From an uncultured Pelagibacteraceae bacterium (lineage in GTDB: Bacteria > Pseudomonadota > Alphaproteobacteria > Pelagibacterales > Pelagibacteraceae), in the NCBI GenBank assembly GCA_902622805.1, contig CACNRG010000001.1, positions 1 to 64,000 on the forward strand: a DNA stretch of 64,000 bases, written 5' to 3'. Below, piece after piece: positions 56,544 through 64,000 of the stretch. Both the position numbers and the translations under genes were made by a program. The notes under the pieces are model-generated. The model was not told the DNA's origin, searched no databases, and saw only the letters and a list, made by a program, of their open reading frames with translations. Positions within the stretch are counted from its first letter, which is position 1; each line of letters opens with the position of its first letter.

Positions 56544-57454
56544 TGAAAAAAAATGTAATCGTTTCTTTAGCCGATGCTAATTATTTTCCTTTACTAGATG
56601 AACTAGTTGATTCAATTAAAAGATTTAAACAAAGTGAAAGTGTTTCCATCTGTATTTTGGATGCAGGATTAAAACAAGATCAGAAAGATAGTTTATCAAA
56701 AAAAGTTGATGAAATTAAAAACGCTGAATGGGATATTGAAGTGCCTAGTTATAAAGTTAAGGGAAAAGAGTGGTTGAAAAGTCAAGTCTCAAGAGCTTTT
56801 TTACCTAAATATTTTCCTAACTATGAAAAATATCTGTGGATTGATTGTGATGCATGGGTAAATGATTGGAATTGTATAGATCTATATTTTAAGGCTTGTG
56901 ATGATGGGAAGCTTGGAATTACCCAAACAATTGGTCCTGGATATAAAATCACTTCAAAAGTAAATTGGCTTTTTGGAAAGCTGGCGTTAATTAAATCTCA
57001 AAATTTTAAACATGCTGTAAAATCTAAAATTGGTTATGCTGATGCTAGGAAATTAGCTTTTGCACCACATATCAATATTGGAGTTTTTTCATTAGAAAAA
57101 GACTCCAAAGGATGGGGTACTTGGCAAAATAATCTATCGAAAACTTTAAAAGCAGGTAATATTTTTGGATCTGAAGGTTTAGCTATTAATATGTCTGTTT
57201 ATATTGATAATTTAGAGACAGAATTTCTTCCCTTAAATTGCAATTGGATCACAAGTAATTTACTTCCAAAATATGATCAAAAACAAAATACGTTTGTTGA
57301 ACCATACTTACCAAATTATAAAATTGGCATCATGCATCTTGCAGCAGGTATTTGGAAAGATGGTAACGATATGCGAGTTGATAAAAGTGTCAAAATTGAA
57401 TTAGAGACCTTAGACAAAAATAAAATACTAAAAAGTTTAAGATACAATACTTAA
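56543..57454 (+). CDS. GT8-like glycosyltransferase
   Basis: A 303-aa protein starting KKNVIVSLADANYFPLLDE, with a DxD motif in YLWIDCDAWVND and a later GSEGLAINMSVYID block; the order fits glycosyltransferase family 8-like enzymes. No membrane segment. Substrate and acceptor unknown. It sits in the psd-pssA unit by 1-bp overlap, and rlmE begins directly after its stop, so it may contribute to envelope glycans. Confidence 0.75.
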   Translation: MKKNVIVSLADANYFPLLDELVDSIKRFKQSESVSICILDAGLKQDQKDSLSKKVDEIKNAEWDIEVPSYKVKGKEWLKSQVSRAFLPKYFPNYEKYLWIDCDAWVNDWNCIDLYFKACDDGKLGITQTIGPGYKITSKVNWLFGKLALIKSQNFKHAVKSKIGYADARKLAFAPHINIGVFSLEKDSKGWGTWQNNLSKTLKAGNIFGSEGLAINMSVYIDNLETEFLPLNCNWITSNLLPKYDQKQNTFVEPYLPNYKIGIMHLAAGIWKDGNDMRVDKSVKIELETLDKNKILKSLRYNT

Positions 57455-58066
57455 TTGAAAAAAAATAAAATTTCAAAAAATTGGGTAAATAAACAAAGAC
57501 GGGACACTTATGTACGTCAATCAAAGGTTGATGGTTATAGAGCTAGGTCGGCTTATAAGCTTAAAGAAATAGATGAAAAATTTAGAATATTTAAAAATGG
57601 AATGTCAGTGATTGACATTGGAGCAGCTCCTGGTAGTTGGTCACAATATGTTGCTAAAGTAGTTAAGAGTGTAAAGATAATCTCTGTTGATTTAAAAGAA
57701 ATGGAAGATATACAAAATACTCTACAAATTAAGGGTGATTTTACTTTGATTGACACTCAGAACCAGATAAAAAATTATCTTAAAAAAAAACCTGATGTAG
57801 TCATGTCTGATATGGCTGTAAACACAACTGGGATTAAAAATATTGACTCAATTCAAACTGGTGAATTGTGCAAAGAGGCTATGGTTTTTTCAAAAGATGT
57901 GATTTCAGAAAAGGGTTTTTTTATCTCAAAAATATTCATGGGTAGTACTTTCAATGAAATTGTCGCACTAGGGAAAAAAATTTTTAAAGAAGTTAGGGTT
58001 TTTAAACCTAAATCAAGTAGAAAAGATTCTAAAGAAAGTTTTATAATTTGTAAAAATCTTAGATAG
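57455..58066 (+). CDS. rlmE: 23S rRNA 2'-O-methyltransferase RlmE
   Basis: FtsJ/RrmJ methyltransferase of U2552. RRDTYVRQSKVDGYRARSA and YKLKEIDEKFRIF open the protein; SAM motif is VIDIGAAPGSWSQY, with VMSDMAVNTTG supplying the catalytic Asp region. Length 203 aa. The start is TTG immediately after the GT8 stop, without any gap; an ATG alternative downstream would cut into the conserved N-terminal lysine region. Confidence 0.93.
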   Translation: MKKNKISKNWVNKQRRDTYVRQSKVDGYRARSAYKLKEIDEKFRIFKNGMSVIDIGAAPGSWSQYVAKVVKSVKIISVDLKEMEDIQNTLQIKGDFTLIDTQNQIKNYLKKKPDVVMSDMAVNTTGIKNIDSIQTGELCKEAMVFSKDVISEKGFFISKIFMGSTFNEIVALGKKIFKEVRVFKPKSSRKDSKESFIICKNLR

Positions 58067-58097
58067 CTTCTTTTAATTTAAGAGGAATCGTATATAA

Positions 58098-59180
58098 ATG
58101 ATTATGGTTCCTATAAAAGAAGCACTTACCTTTGATGATGTCACACTAGCCCCAAGGTATTCAGAAATTTTACCATCAGATGTTGATACAAGCATCAAAT
58201 TAACTGAAAATCTTAAATTGAAAATTCCGTTATTATCATCGGCAATGGACACTGTCACTGAAAGTAAAATGGCAATTGCTATAGCTAAAGCAGGTGGTAT
58301 TGGAGTAATTCATAGAAACTTGAATATTAAAAATCAAATAAAAGAAATTCAAAAAGTTAAAAAAAAAGGATTATTAGTTGGAGCAGCAGTAGGAGCAGGT
58401 CCTAAAGAATTTGATAGAGCTAAAAAAATTCTTAGAGAAGAAATTGATTTGATAGTTGTTGATACTGCTCATGGTCATACAAAAAAAGTTTCTGAAATTA
58501 TTAAACTTATAAAAAAAATTAAAACTAAAAGGACTGCTTTATGTGCAGGTAATATAGCAACACCAGAAGCTGCCAAATTCCTATTAAAATTAGGTGTAGA
58601 TATTATAAAAGTAGGTATTGGACCTGGTTCGATTTGTACAACTCGACTAGTTGCTGGAATAGGAGTACCACAATTAAGCGCAATTCTTTCTGTTAGAAAT
58701 GGAATTAGAAATAAAAAAGTAAAAATTATTTCAGACGGAGGAATAAAATATTCTGGAGATTTGGCAAAGGCTTTTGCAGCAGGCGCTGATGCTGTAATGA
58801 TAGGATCATTATTTGCAGGAACAGATGAAACTCCAGGAAAATTAATTAAAAGAAATGGTAAATATTTTAAAAGTTTTAGAGGAATGGGTTCAGTTGGTGC
58901 GATGAATAAGGGCTCTGCTGATAGATATTTTCAATCAAAACAAAAAAATATATCAAAATATGTCCCAGAAGGTGTTGAAGGATTTGCAAAATACAAAGGC
59001 GACGTCGCCAGTATAATTTATAAATTAATAGGTGGTTTAAGATCTTCGATGGGTTACCTTGGATCAAAACAAATAAAATATCTAAGAAACAAACCAAAAT
59101 TTGTAAAAATTACTAAGGCTGGTTTTTATGAAAGTATGGTTCATAATGTAGATATAGTAAAAAGTGATACAAAATATTAA
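58098..59180 (+). CDS. guaB: IMP dehydrogenase without CBS domains
   Basis: Makes XMP from IMP, the first committed step to GMP. The catalytic barrel is intact: DDVTLAPRYSE at the N-terminus, IPLLSSAMDTVTE, the active-site C180 in GPGSICTTR, SDGGIKYSGDLAKA, GSLFAGTDETPG and the flap FRGMGSVGAM. The chain is 360 aa instead of about 490: IQKVKKKG (residues 84-91) runs straight into LLVGAAVGAG where the two CBS domains would lie. Start at 58098 or the in-frame ATG at 58104 cannot be separated. Confidence 0.94.
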   Translation: MIMVPIKEALTFDDVTLAPRYSEILPSDVDTSIKLTENLKLKIPLLSSAMDTVTESKMAIAIAKAGGIGVIHRNLNIKNQIKEIQKVKKKGLLVGAAVGAGPKEFDRAKKILREEIDLIVVDTAHGHTKKVSEIIKLIKKIKTKRTALCAGNIATPEAAKFLLKLGVDIIKVGIGPGSICTTRLVAGIGVPQLSAILSVRNGIRNKKVKIISDGGIKYSGDLAKAFAAGADAVMIGSLFAGTDETPGKLIKRNGKYFKSFRGMGSVGAMNKGSADRYFQSKQKNISKYVPEGVEGFAKYKGDVASIIYKLIGGLRSSMGYLGSKQIKYLRNKPKFVKITKAGFYESMVHNVDIVKSDTKY

Positions 59181-59617
59181 TGACTAAATTTTACAAAATA
59201 TTATTTTTTTCAATTTATTTATTTAGTTTTTCTAATGTTGTATTAGCAAAAGAAAATTTTTTTAACGAAGGAGTAAAGTTGTTTGAGGAAAAAAAATATG
59301 ATGATGCAAAATTTTTACTTGAAAGAAGTATAGTATTTGACCCTAAGCATGCTAATTCATATTTATATTTAGCAAAAATTTATAAAGAAAAAGAAAATCA
59401 AAAAAAAGAGGAAAAAAATTTAGAAACTGCATTATTGATAGATCCTGTGAATGAGGAAGCAATTTTGATGTTAATGCAAATAGGTATCAAAAAAACTAAT
59501 TACTCTAAAGTTAAAGAATTATCTGAGAGGTTTAAAAAAATTTGCAAAAATTTATGTAATGAAAATAAAAAAATTTTACAAGATTTAAAGAATTTAGAAC
59601 CAAAAAATGAATCTTGA
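59180..59617 (+). CDS. exported TPR protein
   Basis: A 145-aa protein with a signal peptide (1-23, ending VVLA) and two or three tetratricopeptide repeats ([19 protein letters not shown] and the following repeat). Probably a periplasmic scaffold; no specific function can be named. It overlaps both guaB (1 base) and guaA (11 bp), lying between two purine genes, which may be only compaction. Confidence 0.75.
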   Translation: MTKFYKILFFSIYLFSFSNVVLAKENFFNEGVKLFEEKKYDDAKFLLERSIVFDPKHANSYLYLAKIYKEKENQKKEEKNLETALLIDPVNEEAILMLMQIGIKKTNYSKVKELSERFKKICKNLCNENKKILQDLKNLEPKNES

Positions 59618-61166
59618 TTTAAATTTAAACAAGATCTTAATTATTGATTTTGGTTCTCAATTTACTCAATTAATTGTCAGAAGAGTCAGAGAATTAGGAG
59701 TTTATTCAGAATTAGTTAGCCATAAAAAAATAAAAAGTTCTCAAATTAAATCTAACACTAAAGGAATAATCTTGTCAGGAGGACCTTTAAATGTTTATCA
59801 GCTAAATAATAATTTATTTGATAATACAATTTTAAAACTAAATATACCAATCTTAGGAATATGTTTTGGTCATCAAATTTTATCAAAATTTAATGGTGGT
59901 AAAGTTAAACAATCAAGACATAGAGAGTTTGGTTTAGCGAATATATATAAAAAGAATGATAGTTTATTAACTAAAAATTTTTTTAATAAAAAAGAAAAAA
60001 AAGTTTGGATGAGCCATGCAGATCAAGTTTACAAGTTACCAAAAAAATTTAAGGTTATTGGATCGAGTACAAATTCGAAATACGCAATAGTTGAAAACAT
60101 AGAAAAAAAATTTTTTGGTGTTCAATTTCATCCGGAGGTAACCCATACTGAAAATGGAAAAACAATAATTAGTAATTTTATTTTTAATATTTGTAAAATT
60201 AAAAAAAATTGGTCCTCTAAAGACCAAAAAGAAAAATTAATTAAAGAGGTAAAAAAACAAATAGGAAATAATAAAGTCATTTGTGCACTTTCGGGAGGAG
60301 TAGATAGCAGCGTAGTTGCTCAACTTTTAAATAAGGCAATAGGAAAAAAACTCTATTGTATATTTGTTAATACAGGACTTTTGAGAAAAAATGAAGAAAA
60401 TCAAGTTGTAAAAACTTTTAAAAAAAGACTTAAGATTAATCTTATTTATATTAATGCAGAAAAAGAATTTTTGAAAAAATTAAAAAATGTTTCAGATCCA
60501 GAAAAAAAAAGAAAGATAATTGGAAATCTATTTATAAAAATTTTTGAAAGATATGCAAAAAAAATCAAAAATGTAAAATTTTTAGCTCAAGGGACTCTGT
60601 ATCCTGACTTAATTGAGAGTAGATCAGTAACTGGAAGCCAAACATCAAAAATTAAATCTCATCATAATGTTGGTGGACTTCCAAAACGAATGAACTTAAA
60701 ATTAATTGAACCATTAAAGTTTTTGTTTAAAGATGAAGTGAGAAAACTTGGTTTAGAACTAAATCTCAATAAAGAAATTATCTCACGACACCCTTTTCCA
60801 GGGCCTGGTTTGGCGATAAGAATGCCAGGAATTATTACTTCTGAAAAAATTAAGATTTTAAAAGAAGCAGATCATTATTTTATTAAAGCATTAAAAGATC
60901 ATGATCTTTATAACAAGATTTGGCAAGCTTATGCTGCTCTACTTCCTGTAAAAACTGTTGGAGTGATGGGTGATAACAGAACTTATGAATATTTATGTTT
61001 ATTGAGAGCAATTACTTCTGAAGACGGTATGACAGCAGATTTTTTTGAATTTAAAAAATCATTTTCTCAAATGATTTCAAACAAAATTGTAAATAGTATT
61101 AGAGGAATTAATAGAGTAGTCTATGATATTACATCAAAACCTCCAAGTACTATTGAATTAGAATAA
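59607..61166 (+). CDS. guaA: GMP synthase (glutamine-hydrolysing)
   Basis: Converts XMP to GMP. N-terminal class I amidotransferase: GICFGHQ nucleophile near residue 85 and FHPEVTHTE histidine/glutamate. ATP pyrophosphatase domain: [12 protein letters not shown] (near 229-240). C-terminal dimerisation region [14 protein letters not shown] and [16 protein letters not shown] at the end. Length 519 aa. Together with guaB this completes the IMP-to-GMP branch. Confidence 0.97.
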   Translation: MNLDLNLNKILIIDFGSQFTQLIVRRVRELGVYSELVSHKKIKSSQIKSNTKGIILSGGPLNVYQLNNNLFDNTILKLNIPILGICFGHQILSKFNGGKVKQSRHREFGLANIYKKNDSLLTKNFFNKKEKKVWMSHADQVYKLPKKFKVIGSSTNSKYAIVENIEKKFFGVQFHPEVTHTENGKTIISNFIFNICKIKKNWSSKDQKEKLIKEVKKQIGNNKVICALSGGVDSSVVAQLLNKAIGKKLYCIFVNTGLLRKNEENQVVKTFKKRLKINLIYINAEKEFLKKLKNVSDPEKKRKIIGNLFIKIFERYAKKIKNVKFLAQGTLYPDLIESRSVTGSQTSKIKSHHNVGGLPKRMNLKLIEPLKFLFKDEVRKLGLELNLNKEIISRHPFPGPGLAIRMPGIITSEKIKILKEADHYFIKALKDHDLYNKIWQAYAALLPVKTVGVMGDNRTYEYLCLLRAITSEDGMTADFFEFKKSFSQMISNKIVNSIRGINRVVYDITSKPPSTIELE

Positions 61167-61167
61167 A

Positions 61168-61947
61168 ATGAGTAAAAAATTCAAAAAGTTTTTCAACAAA
61201 AAGAATAGACAAAAGGTTGTATGTCTTACTGCGTATTCAAAAAATATAGCATCGATTTTAGATAAACATTGTGATCTAGTTTTAGTAGGAGACTCGCTTG
61301 GTTCAGTTCTTTATGATTATAAATCTACAAAAGAAGTAACTTTAGATACAATGATTAATCATTCAAAAAGTGTGAGGATCGGTGTAAAGAAATCATTGAT
61401 GGTTGTTGATATGCCATACAATACATATCGAAATTCAAAAGAGGCTTTAAAGAACGCACGTTTGGTGATGAATAAAACTAAATGTGATGCTGTTAAATTA
61501 GAAGGAGGAAAAAAAATTGTTCCTATTGTCAAGTCTCTAGTCAAAAATAAAATACCTGTTATGGGGCATTTAGGTATTTTACCCCAAACAGAAAAAAAAT
61601 TTACCTATAAAGGTAAATTACTAGCGGAAAGAAATAGAATTTTAAAAGATGCTAAACTATTAGAAGAGGCGGGAATTTTTTCTGTAGTATTAGAATGTAT
61701 TGAGACTAAACTAGCAAAAAAAATTACCGATCAATTAAATATTATAACTGTTGGTATTGGTTCCTCTGCAAATTGTGATGGACAAGTTTTAGTAATTGAT
61801 GACTTAATTGGATTAAGTCAAAGCAAATTTAGATTTGTGAAGAAATACGTAAATGTAAATCAAATGATTAATTTGGCAGTTAAAAAATATAAATCTGAAG
61901 TTTTAAAAAAAGAATTCCCTAAAGCTAAACACTCTTTTAAAAATTAA
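61168..61947 (+). CDS. panB: ketopantoate hydroxymethyltransferase
   Basis: Makes ketopantoate for pantothenate and CoA. Motifs: VCLTAYSKNIA, DLVLVGDSLGSVLYDY, VVDMPYNTY, AVKLEGGKK, PVMGHLGILPQ and VIDDLIGL near the C-terminus. Length 259 aa, normal. It begins 1 bp after guaA. panC is not in the window. Confidence 0.95.
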   Translation: MSKKFKKFFNKKNRQKVVCLTAYSKNIASILDKHCDLVLVGDSLGSVLYDYKSTKEVTLDTMINHSKSVRIGVKKSLMVVDMPYNTYRNSKEALKNARLVMNKTKCDAVKLEGGKKIVPIVKSLVKNKIPVMGHLGILPQTEKKFTYKGKLLAERNRILKDAKLLEEAGIFSVVLECIETKLAKKITDQLNIITVGIGSSANCDGQVLVIDDLIGLSQSKFRFVKKYVNVNQMINLAVKKYKSEVLKKEFPKAKHSFKN

Positions 61948-61952
61948 TCAAA

Positions 61953-63434
61953 TTAACCCATCGTAAAAGGATCAGTCATTGGTTTTTCAGATGAATTATA
62001 CCATGTTGTCTTAATTCTTGTGTATTCTTTTATAGATTCAATACCTGCCTCTTTTCCATAACCACTATCTTTAATTCCTCCAAAAGGAGCCATGGGAGAA
62101 ATTAATCTGTAAGTATTAATAAAAACTATTCCAGCTCTTATAGCTTTAGATACTCTTAAGCCACGAGCAAAATTAGAAGTATAAACCCCAGAGGATAATC
62201 CATATTTGTTATCATTCATTTTTTCTATTACTTCTTCCTCTTTTTCAAATTTCATTACTGATAATATTGGTCCAAATAATTCATTTTCTGCGACTGGAAG
62301 ATTATGATTTTCACACTCAATTATCGTTGCTGGAAAATAATAACCCTTATTAGAAACTGAAGATCTTTTTCCTCCACATTTAACTTTTCCTCCTTGTTTA
62401 ATTGTATCTTTAATATTTTTTTCTATATTTTCTAATTGTTTGAAACTATTTAAAGGACCCATTTGTGTATCTTTTTCCATCGGACCTCCCAATTTAATCT
62501 TTTCAGCTTTATTTATAAGTTTTCTTAAAAACTCATCATAAATTTTTGATTGTAAATAAAGTCTGGATCCTGCAATACAACTTTGTCCACTAGCTCCAAA
62601 TATTCCAGCAGTGATGCCATTTAATGCATTTTCTTGTTCAGCATCATTAAATACAACAACCGGGCTCTTTCCACCAAGTTCTAAGCTTACTTGTGATAAA
62701 TTTTCTGCAGAATTTTTTACAATATGTTTTGCAGTTTCAGGTCCACCTGTGAAAGCTATTCTTTCTACTAAGGAGTGAGTAGTTAATGCTTTACCACACG
62801 GTTCACCAAGTCCAGTAATTATATTAATTACTCCTTTTGGTATCCCAGTTTTTTCAATTAATTTTGCAAATTCTAAGAGAGTAACTGGAGCGAGCTCGGA
62901 AGCTTTAATTACAACTGTATTACCCATTGCAAGAGCTGGTGCGAGTTTCACTGCTGTTAAGAGCATTTGGGAGTTCCAAGGAATAATTGCTGCAACAACA
63001 CCAATAGGAATTCTTGTTGTTGTAACTTGCATATCAGGTTTATCTATTGGAACGACTGTACCTTCTACTTTGTCAGCCAAACCTGCAAAATAATCATAAT
63101 ATTCTGCTATGTAATTTGCCTGAGTTTTTGTTTCTCTATAAAGTTTACCTGTATCTATAGTTTCTATTTTTCCAAGGTGTTCCGCATTAGCTCTTAGTTG
63201 ATCAGCAATTAATTTTAAATACTTTGCTCTTTCTCTTGGATGAATTTTAGACCAATTATTATCAAAAGCTTTTTGAGCTGATTGAACAGCTTTATCTACA
63301 TCTTTTTCATTGGCCTCAGGAACAGTTGCCCAAACTTCATTATTTTCAGGATTTAATGTTTCAATTTTTTTTCCAGAGGATGAATCTACCCACTCACCAT
63401 TAATATACATTTTAAAATCTTGAATTTTTGACAT
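61953..63434 (-). CDS. NAD(P)-dependent aldehyde dehydrogenase
   Basis: A 493-aa member of the ALDH superfamily. Cofactor region IPWNSQMLLTAVKLAPAL, general base glutamate in LELGGKSP, nucleophile cysteine in FGASGQSCIAGSR, and the C-terminal PFGGIKDSGYGKEAGIE are in order. The substrate is not certain; SAR11 uses such enzymes on methylated and polyamine-derived aldehydes. Its ATG abuts the stop of an alpha/beta hydrolase gene, so they are co-transcribed. Confidence 0.9.
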   Translation of the reverse strand: MSKIQDFKMYINGEWVDSSSGKKIETLNPENNEVWATVPEANEKDVDKAVQSAQKAFDNNWSKIHPRERAKYLKLIADQLRANAEHLGKIETIDTGKLYRETKTQANYIAEYYDYFAGLADKVEGTVVPIDKPDMQVTTTRIPIGVVAAIIPWNSQMLLTAVKLAPALAMGNTVVIKASELAPVTLLEFAKLIEKTGIPKGVINIITGLGEPCGKALTTHSLVERIAFTGGPETAKHIVKNSAENLSQVSLELGGKSPVVVFNDAEQENALNGITAGIFGASGQSCIAGSRLYLQSKIYDEFLRKLINKAEKIKLGGPMEKDTQMGPLNSFKQLENIEKNIKDTIKQGGKVKCGGKRSSVSNKGYYFPATIIECENHNLPVAENELFGPILSVMKFEKEEEVIEKMNDNKYGLSSGVYTSNFARGLRVSKAIRAGIVFINTYRLISPMAPFGGIKDSGYGKEAGIESIKEYTRIKTTWYNSSEKPMTDPFTMG

Positions 63435-64000
63435 CTAATTATTAATAAAATTTTTAATTTTCATATTAACATCATCTTCATATTCTATACTACAAAGATG
63501 TTTTCCATTTTGAATTTCAATATAAGTAGAATTAACAAGGTCTTTAACCAATTCCTTAGACATTGCTGGAGTTGAACCTATATCGTCTGAACCTGTCATT
63601 ACTAAAGTTTTTCTATCTATCTTTTTTATAGCTTCAAAATCATCATTATGATTAGCAAATAAATCATAAGCCTTTAGAAAATTTCTATGATCTTCAGGTT
63701 TTTTATTTAAGATATCCATAAATAAATTGTAAGTGTTTGGATTTTTTTCTAGATATTTATCAGTAAACCATCTTTTAAGAGCCTGTTTAGATATTGGTTT
63801 ATTTAATTTTGCTTGATTATATCTCTCTAATACAAGTGATCTTTCCTCATCTGATCTTTTGTACGTAGTTCCAATTAAAATAAGTTTTTCGATCTTTTTT
63901 TGAAATTGAGATGAAAAATCTAAAGCAATCAAAGAACCTAAAGAAAAACCTATAAGATTTATTTTTTCTATTTTTAAATGATCTAAAAGTTCTAAAAGTT
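63435..64000 (-). CDS. alpha/beta hydrolase, 5' end outside the window
   Basis: Partial gene: reading from the window edge in frame gives LELLDHLKIEKINLIGFSLGS, cut here at the start of the chain, so the first visible codon is at 63998-63996. GFSLGS is the nucleophile elbow; MTGSDDIGSTPAMS carries the likely Asp and GKHLCSIE the His. An internal TTG at 63932 is not the true start. Its stop touches the aldehyde dehydrogenase ATG. Possible roles include esterase or lactonase activity for a linked aldehyde or acid pathway. Confidence 0.85.
   Translation of the reverse strand, partial: LLELLDHLKIEKINLIGFSLGSLIALDFSSQFQKKIEKLILIGTTYKRSDEERSLVLERYNQAKLNKPISKQALKRWFTDKYLEKNPNTYNLFMDILNKKPEDHRNFLKAYDLFANHNDDFEAIKKIDRKTLVMTGSDDIGSTPAMSKELVKDLVNSTYIEIQNGKHLCSIEYEDDVNMKIKNFINN

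Noticed and set aside
1-64000. CRISPR array, restriction-modification, toxin-antitoxin or phage-defence cluster
   Set aside because: No spaced repeats and no cas, restriction, toxin-antitoxin or known defence gene was recognised. MazG-like, MOSC and GFA proteins alone are not evidence of such a system.

Overview
The window is a contiguous piece of a very AT-rich, extremely compact bacterial chromosome. Gene content and order point strongly to the marine SAR11 clade (Pelagibacterales, Alphaproteobacteria). The main evidence is a proteorhodopsin followed by a ferredoxin and a flavoprotein reductase, an alphaproteobacterial dcw-lpxC-bamD-ligA backbone, a DksA that has lost most of its zinc cysteines, nearly no intergenic DNA, and many start/stop and tail-to-tail overlaps. 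No prophage, insertion sequence, CRISPR array or rRNA gene is visible. There is one tRNA, tRNA-Leu(GAG).

Layout. 1-17000: a division and cell-wall (dcw) cluster, mraZ-ftsZ-rsmH-ftsL-ftsI-murEF-mraY-murD-ftsW-murG-murC-murB-ddl-ftsQ-(FtsA-like remnant). It has three oddities: ftsZ sits directly behind mraZ rather than after ftsA, murE and murF are fused, and the ftsA slot holds a 232-aa protein that seems to have lost the ATPase half of FtsA. Three 10-bp-spaced TGGG repeats upstream of mraZ look like the MraZ operator. 17000-31000: lpxC, bamD, ligA, an aminopeptidase P, a UvrD helicase, an AsmA-like protein, fumC, a MazG-like protein, nadC-nadA, tRNA-Leu, ygfZ. 30800-37200: a dihydroorotase, then a small accessory group (GT2 glycosyltransferase, Gfo/Idh/MocA-like protein, FAD oxidoreductase, SMR transporter) and propionyl-CoA synthetase.

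37200-41500: the proteorhodopsin locus. It has a hairpin-rich leader, a blue-tuned proteorhodopsin with its own strong terminator, ferredoxin, ferredoxin-NADP reductase-like flavoprotein and GST. A roughly 300-bp gap follows that appears to hold two overlapping tiny membrane-protein genes on the minus strand, then a MOSC protein and dksA. 41600-49800: surface glycosyltransferases, two secreted polysaccharide-lyase-like proteins flanking umuDC, a GFA protein, a glycerate-kinase-like protein and TolC. 49800-64000: recA with an SOS-like operator, alaS, icd, psd-pssA, a GT8 protein, rlmE, an IMP dehydrogenase without its CBS (Bateman) module, a TPR protein, guaA, panB, an aldehyde dehydrogenase, and an alpha/beta hydrolase cut by the window end.

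The genes cover wall and outer-membrane biogenesis (dcw, lpxC, bamD, asmA-like, tolC), NAD, purine and pantothenate synthesis, DNA repair (recA, umuDC, uvrD, ligA) and light-driven proton pumping. Everything here is read from sequence by eye. Family names rest on recognised motifs, and no database search was run.
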